Origin: RGIG4097 sp964637515
Lineage (GTDB): Bacteria; Bacillota; Clostridia; Christensenellales; CAG-917
NCBI GenBank assembly: GCA_964637515.1
Contig: CAZWUI010000010.1
Span: 1-47,759 of the forward strand
Length of the DNA: 47,759 nt
Reading direction: 5' to 3'
Each line of letters opens with the position of its first letter. Within the stretch, counting starts at the first letter, position 1. The position numbers and the translations under genes were made by a program. Under the pieces are notes generated by a model. That model searched no databases and was not told the origin of the DNA. It saw only the letters and a program-made list of their open reading frames with translations. Shown here piece after piece: positions 14,929 through 25,073 of this stretch.

Positions 14929-17900
14929 ATGAGCAAGAAAATGACCATTGACGGTAATACCGCCGCAGCACACGTTGCGTACGCATTCTCGGACGTAGCG
15001 GCGATTTACCCTATCACTCCGTCCTCTCCTATGGCAGAAAACTGCGACGACTGGGCAGGACAAGGCAGAAAGAACATCCTCGGAAACGTTCTTAAAATCG
15101 CGGAAATGCAATCCGAAGCAGGCGCGGCAGGCGCAGTGCACGGCTCCCTCGCGGCAGGCGCACTCACTACCACTTTCACCGCAAGCCAAGGTTTGCTCCT
15201 TATGATTCCGAACATGTACAAGATTTCAGGCGAACTTCTTCCCTGCGTCTTCCACGTTTCGGCAAGAGCGCTCGCGGCACACGCACTCAACATTTTCGGC
15301 GATCACGCAGACGTTATGGCGTGCCGTCAAACCGGTTTTGCGATGCTCGCATCCAACAGCGTGCAAGAAGTCATGGACCTTGCTCTCGTTGCGCACCTCT
15401 CCACTTTGAAAGCATCCGTGCCTTTCATTCACTTCTTTGACGGATTCCGCACTTCTCACGAAGTGAGCAAGATCGACGTCATCGACTACGAAGAAATCAA
15501 ATCTCTCGTCAACTTCGACGAAATCGACGCATTCCGCGCACGTTCGTTGAACCCCGAGCATCCTCACCAAGCAGGCACTGCTCAAAACCCCGACATCTAC
15601 TTCCAAAACAGAGAAGCGGCGAACAAATATTACGAAGCAGTCCCCGCAATCGTCCAAGAAATGATGAACAAAGTCGGCGAACTCACCGGCAGAAAATATA
15701 ATCTTGTCGATTACTACGGCGCAAAAGACGCAGACAGAGTCATCGTCATCATGGGTAGCGGTGCGGAAGCATGCGAAGAAACCGTTGATTATCTCAACGC
15801 AAAAGGCGAAAAGGTCGGCGTTGTGAAAGTTCGTTTGTATCGTCCTTTCCCCACCGAAGCATTCGTGAACGCGATCCCCAAGACCGTGAAATGCATCACC
15901 GTCCTCGATCGTACCAAAGAACCCGGCTCCCTTGGCGAACCTCTCTATCTCGACGCAGTCGCAGCACTCGAAGAACAAGGCTTCAAAGCGGAAGTTCTCT
16001 GCGGACGTTACGGCCTCGGCAGCAAGGAATTCAATCCTTCCATGATCAACGCAATCTATGCGAACATGAACGGAGACAAGAAGAACCACTTCACCGTCGG
16101 TATCAGCGACGACGTGTCCTTCACTTCTCTCGACGTCACCGAAAAGATCGACGCATCCGAAAAGAGCACCATTTCTTGCAAATTCTACGGACTCGGCTCT
16201 GACGGCACCGTCGGCGCAAACAAGAACTCCATCAAGATCATCGGCGACCACACCGACAAATACGCACAAGGTTACTTCTCCTACGACTCCAAGAAGTCCG
16301 GCGGTATCACCATTTCCCACTTGCGTTTTGCGGACAAACCCATAAGAAGCACGTACCTCATCGACCAAGCGGACTTCGTCGCATGCCACAACGCATCCTA
16401 CGTTCTCCGTTACGATATGCTCTCCGACCTCAAAGAAGGCGGCACGTTCCTTCTCAATAGCCAATGGTCCCCCGAAGAAATGGACGTTCGTCTCCCCGCA
16501 AAGATGAAGAATATGATCGCTCAAAAGCATATCAAATTCTACACTCTCGACGGTCTCAAAGTCGTCCAAGATCTCGGCACTTCCAAGGGCGTCAACACCG
16601 TCATGCAAGCGGCGTTCTTCAAGCTCGCAAACGTCATTCCTTATGAAGACGCAGAGCGTTATATGAAGGAAGCAATCAAGAAAACCTACGGCAAGAAAGG
16701 CGATGCAGTCGTCGCAATGAACTACGCATGCGTTGACAACGCAATCAGCGGACTCAAAGAAGTCAACTATCCCGAAAGCTGGACCACCACCACGACCGGT
16801 GCAGATCCTCTTCCCGTCCCCGACGACGAATACTTCAAGAACTTCATCGCACCCATCACCGCACAAGAAGGCGACAAACTCCCCGTCAGTGCGTTTGATC
16901 CCGCAGGTATCGTTCCCACCGGCACGACCAAGTTCGAAAAACGCGGCATCGCGGTTTCCGTCCCCAAATGGATCCCCGAAAACTGCATCCAATGCAACCG
17001 CTGCTCTCTCGTTTGCCCTCACGCGACTATCCGTCCCGTCCTTGCAACCGCAGAAGAACTCGCAGATAAACCCGAATCCTTCGTCACCAAACCCGCAACC
17101 GGATTCAAAGGTTACGAATATCGTATGCAAGTCAGTCCCTTCGACTGCACGGGTTGCAACAACTGCATAGCGGTCTGCCCCGCAAAAGAAAAAGCACTCG
17201 CAATGGTTTCTCTCGACGAATCCATCGCAAACGACGAAGCAAACTGGGATTACGCAATGTCCCTCAAAGAGACTTCCGCAGTCGTCAAACAAGACACCGT
17301 CAAAGGCAGCCAATTCAAGAAACCTCTCTTCGAATTCTCGGGCGCATGCGCAGGTTGCGGTGAGACTCCTTACGTCAAACTCGTCACTCAACTCTTCGGC
17401 GACAGAATGATCGTCGCAAACGCAACGGGTTGCTCCTCTATCTACGGCGGAAGCGCACCTACCTGTCCTTACACCACCAATGATGCAGGCAGAGGTCCCG
17501 CATGGGCAAACTCCTTGTTCGAAGACAACGCAGAATTTGGCTACGGCATGCATATCGCATATCAACAACGTAGAAACATTCTCGCAAACATCATCACCAA
17601 TCTCCTTGGTCTCGAAAGCGTCAGCGCGGATATGAAAGAAGCACTCCACGCATGGCTCGACGGCAAGGATGACGGTCCTCTCTCCGAAAAGGCAAGCGCA
17701 CAAATTCTCGCACTCCTCGACGAGGAAAAGAAGAATGCAACCGGTATCACCCTTGAACAACTCAACGCAATCGAAAAACGTAAAGACTGCCTCATCAAGA
17801 AGTCCGTATGGATTATCGGCGGCGACGGCTGGGCATACGATATCGGTTACAACGGCGTTGACCACGTGCTCGCAAGCGGTGAAGACGTCAACATTCTCGT

Positions 17901-18441
17901 TCTCGACACCGAAGTTTACTCCAACACCGGCGGTCAAGCAAGCAAGTCCACTCCTACCGGCGCAATCGCAAAATTCGCAGCAACCGGCAAACGCACCAAG
18001 AAGAAAGACCTTGCTCTTCTCGCAATGGACTACGGCTACGTCTACGTCGCACAAGTTTCTATGGGCGCGGATATGAACCAAGTCGTCAAAGCAATGTCCG
18101 AAGCGGAAGCATATCACGGTCCTTCCATCATCATTGCGTACGCACCTTGTATCAACCATGGTATCAACATGAGCAAATCTCAACTCGAAATGAAGAAAGC
18201 AGTTGACACCGGTTATTGGCAACTCTTCCGCTACAACCCCGACCTTAAGGGCACCGACAAGAACGCATTCTCTCTCGACAGCAAAGAACCCACCGAAGAT
18301 TATCAATCCTTCCTTATGGGCGAAGTCAGATACGCATCTCTCGTCAAACAAAACCCCGAAGCAGCGCAAATTCTCTTTGCGAAGAACGAACAAGACGCAA
18401 AAGAAAAACGCGAATTCTACACCAGAAAGGCGGAGAACTAA
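14929..18441 (+). CDS. nifJ: Pyruvate:ferredoxin (flavodoxin) oxidoreductase, single-chain
   Basis: A 1170-residue homodimer-type PFOR that oxidises pyruvate with CoA to acetyl-CoA, CO2 and reduced ferredoxin, using thiamine diphosphate and three 4Fe-4S clusters. Domains in order: pyrimidine-binding TPP domain with the AYPITPSSPMAE-like start, CoA/transketolase C-like domain (from about residue 260), gamma domain, and a 2[4Fe-4S] ferredoxin domain. That domain shows CIQCNRCSLVCP (about 690) and CTGCNNCIAVCP (about 745). Then comes the TPP-binding domain with CAGCGETPYVKL, GDGWAYDIG and the NTGGQASKSTPTG segment. The start at 14929 follows GGAGG by 8 nt; an ATG at 14914 overlaps that site and is unlikely. 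It is a single-gene unit with an excellent promoter and terminator, fitting a highly expressed central enzyme. Confidence 0.97.
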   Translation: MSKKMTIDGNTAAAHVAYAFSDVAAIYPITPSSPMAENCDDWAGQGRKNILGNVLKIAEMQSEAGAAGAVHGSLAAGALTTTFTASQGLLLMIPNMYKISGELLPCVFHVSARALAAHALNIFGDHADVMACRQTGFAMLASNSVQEVMDLALVAHLSTLKASVPFIHFFDGFRTSHEVSKIDVIDYEEIKSLVNFDEIDAFRARSLNPEHPHQAGTAQNPDIYFQNREAANKYYEAVPAIVQEMMNKVGELTGRKYNLVDYYGAKDADRVIVIMGSGAEACEETVDYLNAKGEKVGVVKVRLYRPFPTEAFVNAIPKTVKCITVLDRTKEPGSLGEPLYLDAVAALEEQGFKAEVLCGRYGLGSKEFNPSMINAIYANMNGDKKNHFTVGISDDVSFTSLDVTEKIDASEKSTISCKFYGLGSDGTVGANKNSIKIIGDHTDKYAQGYFSYDSKKSGGITISHLRFADKPIRSTYLIDQADFVACHNASYVLRYDMLSDLKEGGTFLLNSQWSPEEMDVRLPAKMKNMIAQKHIKFYTLDGLKVVQDLGTSKGVNTVMQAAFFKLANVIPYEDAERYMKEAIKKTYGKKGDAVVAMNYACVDNAISGLKEVNYPESWTTTTTGADPLPVPDDEYFKNFIAPITAQEGDKLPVSAFDPAGIVPTGTTKFEKRGIAVSVPKWIPENCIQCNRCSLVCPHATIRPVLATAEELADKPESFVTKPATGFKGYEYRMQVSPFDCTGCNNCIAVCPAKEKALAMVSLDESIANDEANWDYAMSLKETSAVVKQDTVKGSQFKKPLFEFSGACAGCGETPYVKLVTQLFGDRMIVANATGCSSIYGGSAPTCPYTTNDAGRGPAWANSLFEDNAEFGYGMHIAYQQRRNILANIITNLLGLESVSADMKEALHAWLDGKDDGPLSEKASAQILALLDEEKKNATGITLEQLNAIEKRKDCLIKKSVWIIGGDGWAYDIGYNGVDHVLASGEDVNILVLDTEVYSNTGGQASKSTPTGAIAKFAATGKRTKKKDLALLAMDYGYVYVAQVSMGADMNQVVKAMSEAEAYHGPSIIIAYAPCINHGINMSKSQLEMKKAVDTGYWQLFRYNPDLKGTDKNAFSLDSKEPTEDYQSFLMGEVRYASLVKQNPEAAQILFAKNEQDAKEKREFYTRKAEN

Positions 18442-18448
18442 ACACTCT

Positions 18449-18478
18449 AACCCCGCTCGTTTTAGAGCGGGGTTTTTA
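18449..18478 (+). terminator. Terminator of the PFOR gene
   Basis: AACCCCGCTC-GTTTTA-GAGCGGGGTT followed by T-run. Confidence 0.92.
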
Positions 18479-18607
18479 TATCTTGCAACGCCGAAACCGA
18501 AACGATTTCAACATGTAATCGAATTAGGGCAATCAGTCAATATATCGACTGAAAAAACGGTTTATGCAGGCAAAAACACCACTTAAACTCATCGTTTGGA
18601 GGAAACT

Positions 18608-19654
18608 ATGCAAAATCAACACGAAGTTTTGGTCAAGAAACCTCTCCTCGACGAAAGCGGAAATATCGCCGAGCCGGGTTTTGCTAAACACTTGAATTGG
18701 GAATACGACAACAAGAAAATCCTTGCAAAACGTACCCGCATCAAAGAGTGGGACTACTATTATATCGCAAACAAGGAATACGCCCTTTGTCTGACTATGG
18801 CGGATATGGGTTACGTGGGTGCGCTCTCCCTTTCCATTATGGACTTCGTCACCCCTGCGCAATTCACGAATAGCAGTATTTTCCTTTTCCCTATGGGCAA
18901 GGTCAATATGCCCGCAACCTTTGAAAGCGGAAACTGTGAATGGCACAACGGCAAAGTTTGGATGAAGTTTGAAAACGACGGCAACACTCGTCGCCTGACG
19001 GGAGAATATCCCAATGCGGACAAACGCGGGACGACCGTCCGTTTCGACGTCACTCTCTCGGAATTTCCCGAAGAATGTATGGTCATAGCGACTCCCTTTG
19101 ACAAGGATAAGCACTTCTATTTCAATGCAAAAATCAACTGCATGAAAGCGGAAGGCTCCTTCTTCCTGAACGACAGAGAATGCCCCTTCTCTGCGGACGA
19201 TTCTTTCGGCACTCTCGATTGGGGACGCGGTGTGTGGACTTACGACAACACTTGGTATTGGGGAAGTTTGCAAACCCGCCTGCCCGACGGAAAAACTTTC
19301 GGTTGGAATCTCGGCTACGGTTTCGGCAACACTTCTCAAGCGACGGAAGATATGCTCTTCTACGACGGAAAATCTCACAAACTCCCGTCAAAAGTGGAAT
19401 TTCGCATCCCCGGCGACGACGAAGGCAAACCACGTTATATGGAAGATTGGCATTTCGTCAGTGAGGACGGCAGATTCGACTGCACTTTCCACCCGATTAT
19501 CGACCGCTACGAGCCTTTCGATTTGAAGGTTATGTGCATGATACCCCACCAAGTTTTCGGCATTTTCAACGGAAAGTGCGTGCTTGACGACGGCACCGTC
19601 ATCGAAATTAAGGACGAATTCGGCTTTGCGGAAAAAGTGCACAACAAGTGGTAA
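18608..19654 (+). CDS. DUF2804 family protein
   Basis: A 348-residue soluble protein matching the DUF2804 family in length and in conserved pieces: the N-terminal LLDESGNIAEPGFAKHLNWEYD segment (split by about residue 20), SFGTLDWGRGVWTYDNTWYWG in the middle, and FGWNLGYGFG. The fold is predicted mostly beta, lipocalin-like. Function is unknown; there is no signal peptide. The ATG at 18608 follows GGAGG by 6 nt; an in-frame TTG at 18596 overlaps the ribosome site and is rejected. It lies between two terminators as a single-gene unit. Confidence 0.85.
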   Translation: MQNQHEVLVKKPLLDESGNIAEPGFAKHLNWEYDNKKILAKRTRIKEWDYYYIANKEYALCLTMADMGYVGALSLSIMDFVTPAQFTNSSIFLFPMGKVNMPATFESGNCEWHNGKVWMKFENDGNTRRLTGEYPNADKRGTTVRFDVTLSEFPEECMVIATPFDKDKHFYFNAKINCMKAEGSFFLNDRECPFSADDSFGTLDWGRGVWTYDNTWYWGSLQTRLPDGKTFGWNLGYGFGNTSQATEDMLFYDGKSHKLPSKVEFRIPGDDEGKPRYMEDWHFVSEDGRFDCTFHPIIDRYEPFDLKVMCMIPHQVFGIFNGKCVLDDGTVIEIKDEFGFAEKVHNKW

Positions 19655-19697
19655 ACGTTGAATTTTCGGCAAAATAGTCGAAAAAGCAATTAACCTA

Positions 19698-19732
19698 AAA
19701 AAATTGCGCGCCTTTAAGGCGCGCTTTTCTTT
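19698..19732 (+). terminator. Terminator of the DUF2804 gene
   Basis: GCGCGCC-TTTAA-GGCGCGC stem (19706-19724) followed by a T-rich tract. Confidence 0.85.
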
Positions 19733-19817
19733 CTTTTTTCCCCACCGCTCTGCAAAAATTGCCATAAATAAATCTTGTTGTGTTTTGCCACATATAAATT
19801 GTTTTGATTAGTTTTTC

Positions 19818-19846
19818 TTGATTTTGTGCGCGCGTGCGTATATAAT
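19818..19846 (+). promoter_or_regulatory. Promoter of the CvpA-like/giant protein operon
   Basis: -35 TTGATT (19818-19823), 17-nt spacer, -10 TATAAT (19841-19846), followed by a TAGGAGG ribosome site. Confidence 0.7.
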
Positions 19847-19870
19847 GTTATAAATAGGAGGAAGTGATAA

Positions 19871-20614
19871 ATGTTTTCCACTATTATTGCCGATACGACT
19901 TGGTATGCCGACGTGGCACTGATTGCAGTGTTGCTTCTTTTCACGTTGGGCGGAGTCATCAAAGGATTCGGCAAATCTTTCAAAGGCTTTTTCGTCACCG
20001 TCGTCGTGATACTCACGTCCTTGCTACTCATGGGCGCACTCCACGAAACCGTGATGGATTCGAGTTTGAGCGTATCCCTCCAAGAAAAAATCGCCAGTGC
20101 GTCAACCGGTTGGGGCGCAGAATTTAACGAAACCGTCTTCATCAACGACGGCACCTATTCCATTCTCCAAAACGGTGAACTCGCCGAACTCGGCTCAATC
20201 GGTTTCAAGGGTAAACTTGCGGAATGGCTCGCAAAAATGCTCATCACGGAGAGCGGCATTTATTCGGTCGCAAGCGTGTGCGTCTACAACGTGACGAGTC
20301 TTATCATGGCAATCGCACTTTTTGTGGTGTGTGCGATAGGGCTTTCTATCGTCTGCTCCGTCATCAAGGGTGCTACGAAAGGTCTTCATGACAGCGACAA
20401 CAACACCATACGTATCATAGACAAAGTTTTTGGCGGGCTCATCGGACTTATCGTGGGTGCGGTCATCATATTCCTCGTGCTTGCGATATTCTCCGCATTG
20501 TCGGACAAGACACCGTCGATAATAAACTATATCGAGCAATCATCAGTCTGCAAGTTCTTCTACGAACTCAACCCCATCGGAAAAGTTTTTGCGAAAATAT
20601 TCACCAAAAACTAA
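19871..20614 (+). CDS. CvpA-like membrane protein
   Basis: A 247-residue membrane protein with about four hydrophobic segments (about 15-30, 35-55, 138-160, 190-215). The segment IIDKVFGGLIGLIVGAVII resembles the CvpA (colicin V production) family motif in which D-R/K-hh-G-hh-G-hh-G marks the third helix. Compared with CvpA (about 160-180 residues) it has an extra predicted extracellular loop of about 80 residues between helices 2 and 3. CvpA homologs are linked to envelope integrity and to secretion, without a known mechanism. The gene is followed after 19 nt by the giant exported protein and shares its promoter, so they may act together. Confidence 0.7.
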   Translation: MFSTIIADTTWYADVALIAVLLLFTLGGVIKGFGKSFKGFFVTVVVILTSLLLMGALHETVMDSSLSVSLQEKIASASTGWGAEFNETVFINDGTYSILQNGELAELGSIGFKGKLAEWLAKMLITESGIYSVASVCVYNVTSLIMAIALFVVCAIGLSIVCSVIKGATKGLHDSDNNTIRIIDKVFGGLIGLIVGAVIIFLVLAIFSALSDKTPSIINYIEQSSVCKFFYELNPIGKVFAKIFTKN

Positions 20615-20633
20615 CGCATAATTAGGAGTTATT

Positions 20634-23600
20634 ATGAAAGTATTGAGAGGCACGTTAACTTTCGTTCTCGGTATGATTCTCGGAATCATACTCCTTATCG
20701 TCGCAATCGTCGGCACCGTTTTCGGCATCACGACGCAAATCACCGTCGGCGACTTGCAACAAAAAGTAGGTCTTGAAGGAGAAAGCGCAATTATCGATGC
20801 GGGTAGCGAAGCGGAAAACAAATCACTTTGGGATCTCGGCAAGTCGCTCATCGACGATTTCGGCAACTTCTCGAATATGTCTCTCCGTGAAATCGCAGAT
20901 AAATACGGCTTGAACGGAAAACTCGATAGTCTCGGTGCAATCATCGACGGCATCGACTTCTCCCCTATTTTCGAAGTCCCTATCAGTGAAATCGGTTCAA
21001 GCGTTCATCTCATCGTTGAAAATATCACTCTCGACGATATCGGCACTCTCGCAGGTATTGATTTCGGCACCTACGATATTCCCGTCATCAAGGACAATCT
21101 CTACAACAGCGTCACAAAAGCGATTGACGAAATCCTGTCAGGCATCGACGGTGATAATATGACTCTCCGCCAAATCGAAGAAAACTTCGGCTTGACTCTC
21201 GGTGAAAACGCAATCTTTGACCAAATCAAAGATTCTCCCCTTTCCGCTTTCGGCTCTATCGTCAACGGACTCGAAGTCGGCACGATTATCGACGCAGACT
21301 GCGACGCTTTCATTCTCAACGGTGCAAACCCCGTCTACGTCAAAGTCAACCGCTACGAGCAAGTCGGCGCAACCGAAATCGACTCCGTGAAAGCGGGCGC
21401 AACGACCTACGTCGCAGGTGCGGACGATGAAGGCAATCTCATCTATAAAGAACTTCGTTTCGTGGAAAAGACAACCACGGACGAAAACGGCGACAGAGTC
21501 GCAGTCACCGACGAGGCGGGAAATCCCGTCTATAAAGTGGACAACTCCTGCTACACCGCCGCAGAAGAAGGGGAAGAAAGCAAGGTTTATTATCGTTTCG
21601 TCGAATACGAAAAAGCGACTGCTACCAATCTCACCGACGGTGCGAAACTCTATCTCCAAACCTACTCCAACCACTTCACCGCAAAGGACGGCTCTTATGC
21701 ACCTATCGAAAGCGGTTTCATCGCACTCGACACTCTCACTATCGCAGGCACTGCAGGAACGAACATTATCGTCACGAGTGCGGATAAATATCTCGACGGT
21801 GAGACTCTCGTCAATATGGAAGTCTACGGCAAAGACATCGAAGAATATCCTTCCGCAGACACTCGCCTTATCGCAGGCGGTGACGAAAGTTACCTCCTCG
21901 TACATAAAGGCACTTCCGACACCGCAATCCAAGCAATCGCTCGCACCACCGTCAGCGGACTCAACAACGCAACGGATAGCCTTATGGCACTCCGCCTTTG
22001 CGACCTTATCGAAATCAACGACGAAAGTCCCGCGATTCTTCTCACTCTCAAAGACACCGCTCTCAAGGATTTGAGCAAGTCTATCGACGCTCTCACCCTC
22101 GGCGACGTCATTGATATAACCTACTCCGCCTACGTCAAGGATAGCAACGGTATCTACGTCTACGTTTCTCAACAGGCGACCTACAAGCCCGCGGCAAGCG
22201 ACTTCACGGGCGACCGCTACGTTGCAAACTTTGCAACCGCCGACAACGGCAAATACGTCGCAATAGACGGTGCGTACTATCTCTACGATGAGAATAATGC
22301 GGATATGGCGGGGCTCACTCGCTACGAAAAGACTTTCGTCCTTGCAACCGCAGAAGAAATCGCAAACGACAATATCGTCAAGTACGAGCGCATAGACAAC
22401 GGCGGATATTACACTCTCTACAACCCCGACGAGCACGACGGTATGCAGAGATACTCGAAACTCACCGACAAGAGCGATAGCACCGCTCCCGATTATATCC
22501 TTGCGACTTCCGCTCAAATCGCAGATAGCGCAGTCGTCAAATACTACTGGGACGGCACCGCTATGCAAACGACCGCTATCGAAGGCACTCCCGCCTACGT
22601 GAAAGGCAGTGCGTCAAGCAAAGTTTTGCAACGTCTTGAATCCGTTTCAATCGCCGATTTCTCGGATTCTTTCAGTGAACTCGTCCTTGGCGACGTACTC
22701 GATATCGAAATGGACGTCTACGTCACCGCAACCGCTCCTTTTGCCGACACCGTCGATTACTACTACTTTGAAAACGGCTCCTACAAGATTGCGGACGTGC
22801 ACGACTCTACCTTTATGGCGACGCATGCGGACACCGTATTCTACGAAATCTCCGTGGCGGGCGCAAGCAACGCAGTCCTCAAAAAACTCGCTTTCACCAA
22901 GGTCGACGATGTGGTGGCAAAGATGGACGAAATCATCGACGATATGCGTCTCAACGAAGTCATCGATATAACCGTTGATCTCTATATGCCCGACGTCAAC
23001 GGCAAATTCGTCTACGTCGCAAACGGCGGTTACTACACCTTGTTCAACCCCGCAATCCACAGCGAAACCGCAACTCGCTACTCGAAAATCGTCGGACTCA
23101 AAGACGACGGAAGCGGTAATATGGTTGAATTTAGTTACGTCGTTGCAAGTGCGGAACAAATCGCGGACGACTCCATAGTCAAATACTACTGGAACGGCAC
23201 CGCTATGCAAACGACCGCAGTAGCAGGCGCAACCGCATACGTTGAAGGCACCGTGTCTTCAAGCACATTGCAACGCTTTGCGAAGGTCAAAATTGGCGAC
23301 TTCTCTGCCGCATTTGACGAAGTCATTCTCTCGGATGTCATCGCAATCGACGGCGACGTATACGAAAAAGCAAACGCTCTCGACAGTTTCACCGTAGCCG
23401 CAGATACCACGGACGAAAGCAAGACTTACTTCATCTACTCCGCAGGCAACTACGACGCGGTGACTCGCACCTATATCGACGCCAACCCCACCGAAACTTA
23501 TTATGAGTTTGTCGGCGGAAAATTCTATCGCTATGTAAACGGTGTATACGTCGAATCCGATCCCGTATTCGTCGGCTCTCACACAAGCGAACAATACTAT

Positions 23601-25055
23601 GAACTCATCGCAAGCGGTACGACTCACGCAGTCCTTCGCAAGATGGCGTATCTCCCCGTCAACGAACTCGGCAACAGCATGGATACCGTCATCAACGATA
23701 TGTATCTCAAAGACCTCATCGGTATAAATGAATACGACGTCGTTCAAGATTCCGTCGTGGCGGACAACGATGAAAGCGCGCGTTGGCTCGTCGAAAAGGA
23801 CGACAACTACACTTCCACCGTCGGCGGTGTGAACTACTACTACACGTTCACCTACGACATCAACGGCAAGTATTATCTGCGTAGCGACGTCTATCAAAAA
23901 CTCACTGCGGAACAACTCGCCAAGTTTGAACTCGGCACTATAACCTACGGTTATACGCAACTCACCGCAAGCGATTCGGCGGAATTTGCAATCGCAGCGA
24001 CGACTCATCCTTATATGTTCTACTGCGCGGATGCAAGCGCGGAAAATGCGGAATACTCTTTGAATCCCGCTCTCTCAATCTACCTTGCAAGCAAAGGCAC
24101 TTACAACAAGACTTACTACCGCGATACCACCGCAAGCGGTTACTCCGGCAAGACTTATCGTCAAGTAAGCACGGGCGGCAGCGCACTTCTCTACGTCAAC
24201 TTCAACGGTGTGTACGTACCCTACGATGCGACCAACCCCGCCCACTCTGATATGGATATATACATCCATCTCGAAAACGGCTACACTCTGAACGCAAACG
24301 GCGGTTACTTCATCGACTACACGACGGGCGACTACGTGAGTGCAACGTCAAGCAACACTATCGACCTTGCGTTTGCGAAACTCCCCGCAAAAACCGTCGG
24401 AAGTGCGACTTACTACTACTATGCAAAACTCGACTCCGAATACCACGCGGCAAAAGAGGCGGGATATAGCATCATAACCTTCTCGAAGAATATCTGCGAC
24501 GACGTGTATATCGTAGACGAAGACGGCGACTACACCTTCTTCAACGGCGATTACGTGCTCAAAACTTCCCTTCCCGCAGGCGCGGTCGGCGAAGGCTCAT
24601 ACTCGCATACTATCGCATACGTGGCGGCAGTCGGTGAAAACTATCTCCAAGACGATAGCGGTACGCTCATCGCTCCTATCTCAACCCGCAAAGTTCAAGT
24701 CGTAACCGCAAAGAGTGCGCACGTCATCAGAGCGTTTGCAACTCACGACGTCAAAGTCGGCAGCCTTGACAACGCAATGAAGACCTTCACGCTATCCGAC
24801 CTTATGACAATCGAACCCGACAGTTTGTTCGACGACGAAGACGTCAAGTCCACCACCCTTGACAATCTCGGCAAAGTCTTCCAAACCAAATTGCAAGAAA
24901 TGACCGTCAACGACTTGCTCGATTGGGGCAATATCTCCTCCCTCAAACCCGAAGTCCTGTCAATCATCGGCGACGTCAGACTTGAAAAATTCTTCGATGC
25001 ACTCGAATACACGAACGGCAACATAATGGTCAACCTTGAAAAACTCTTCGCATAA
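20634..25055 (+). CDS. Giant repetitive membrane-anchored exported protein (1473 aa)
   Basis: The N terminus has one strong membrane segment (about 7-32), with no lipobox; the rest appears extracytoplasmic. A helical motif with the pattern L-x-x-[LS]-h-x-x-h-x-L-x-D-[LV]-h-x-I recurs at about residues 451, 480, 677, 760, 890, 1012, 1379 and 1412 (for example SFSELVLGDVLDI and AFDEVILSDVIAI). Beta-rich, Tyr- and Asp-rich modules such as YYTLYNP and KYYWDGTAMQ alternate with it. No LPXTG or other wall-sorting signal is seen at the C terminus (ends in LEKLFA), and no enzyme domain. It could be a long surface stalk or adhesin, or a scaffold held by the CvpA-like partner. Family unknown to me. The ribosome site is AGGAG. 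Low Cys content. Confidence 0.85.
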   Translation: MKVLRGTLTFVLGMILGIILLIVAIVGTVFGITTQITVGDLQQKVGLEGESAIIDAGSEAENKSLWDLGKSLIDDFGNFSNMSLREIADKYGLNGKLDSLGAIIDGIDFSPIFEVPISEIGSSVHLIVENITLDDIGTLAGIDFGTYDIPVIKDNLYNSVTKAIDEILSGIDGDNMTLRQIEENFGLTLGENAIFDQIKDSPLSAFGSIVNGLEVGTIIDADCDAFILNGANPVYVKVNRYEQVGATEIDSVKAGATTYVAGADDEGNLIYKELRFVEKTTTDENGDRVAVTDEAGNPVYKVDNSCYTAAEEGEESKVYYRFVEYEKATATNLTDGAKLYLQTYSNHFTAKDGSYAPIESGFIALDTLTIAGTAGTNIIVTSADKYLDGETLVNMEVYGKDIEEYPSADTRLIAGGDESYLLVHKGTSDTAIQAIARTTVSGLNNATDSLMALRLCDLIEINDESPAILLTLKDTALKDLSKSIDALTLGDVIDITYSAYVKDSNGIYVYVSQQATYKPAASDFTGDRYVANFATADNGKYVAIDGAYYLYDENNADMAGLTRYEKTFVLATAEEIANDNIVKYERIDNGGYYTLYNPDEHDGMQRYSKLTDKSDSTAPDYILATSAQIADSAVVKYYWDGTAMQTTAIEGTPAYVKGSASSKVLQRLESVSIADFSDSFSELVLGDVLDIEMDVYVTATAPFADTVDYYYFENGSYKIADVHDSTFMATHADTVFYEISVAGASNAVLKKLAFTKVDDVVAKMDEIIDDMRLNEVIDITVDLYMPDVNGKFVYVANGGYYTLFNPAIHSETATRYSKIVGLKDDGSGNMVEFSYVVASAEQIADDSIVKYYWNGTAMQTTAVAGATAYVEGTVSSSTLQRFAKVKIGDFSAAFDEVILSDVIAIDGDVYEKANALDSFTVAADTTDESKTYFIYSAGNYDAVTRTYIDANPTETYYEFVGGKFYRYVNGVYVESDPVFVGSHTSEQYYELIASGTTHAVLRKMAYLPVNELGNSMDTVINDMYLKDLIGINEYDVVQDSVVADNDESARWLVEKDDNYTSTVGGVNYYYTFTYDINGKYYLRSDVYQKLTAEQLAKFELGTITYGYTQLTASDSAEFAIAATTHPYMFYCADASAENAEYSLNPALSIYLASKGTYNKTYYRDTTASGYSGKTYRQVSTGGSALLYVNFNGVYVPYDATNPAHSDMDIYIHLENGYTLNANGGYFIDYTTGDYVSATSSNTIDLAFAKLPAKTVGSATYYYYAKLDSEYHAAKEAGYSIITFSKNICDDVYIVDEDGDYTFFNGDYVLKTSLPAGAVGEGSYSHTIAYVAAVGENYLQDDSGTLIAPISTRKVQVVTAKSAHVIRAFATHDVKVGSLDNAMKTFTLSDLMTIEPDSLFDDEDVKSTTLDNLGKVFQTKLQEMTVNDLLDWGNISSLKPEVLSIIGDVRLEKFFDALEYTNGNIMVNLEKLFA
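22398..23285 (+). repeat. Internal tandem duplication in the giant protein gene
   Basis: Two copies of a module of about 210 codons start at 22398 and 23022. Near-identical DNA such as GGCACCGCTATGCAAACGAC occurs in both copies, 642 nt apart. The encoded segments run NGGYYTLYNP ... AMQTTAIEG and NGGYYTLFNP ... AMQTTAVAG. High DNA identity suggests a fairly recent duplication or gene conversion. Confidence 0.85.
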
Positions 25056-25073
25056 GCGAACGACAACCAAAAC

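Noticed and set aside
15226..18393. 1055-codon open frame antisense to the PFOR gene
   Set aside because: It has no ribosome site or family resemblance and is Cys/Asp/Phe-rich. The plus-strand PFOR is a full-length, unambiguous gene; its codon bias keeps the antisense frame open.
21138..22568. 476-codon open frame antisense to the giant repeat protein gene
   Set aside because: A shadow of the repetitive coding sequence, with similar antisense frames recurring over each repeat.
22398..23285. Repeated DNA blocks considered as a CRISPR or satellite array
   Set aside because: The repeats are in frame, long and diverged, and encode protein modules; no short direct repeats with unique spacers exist.
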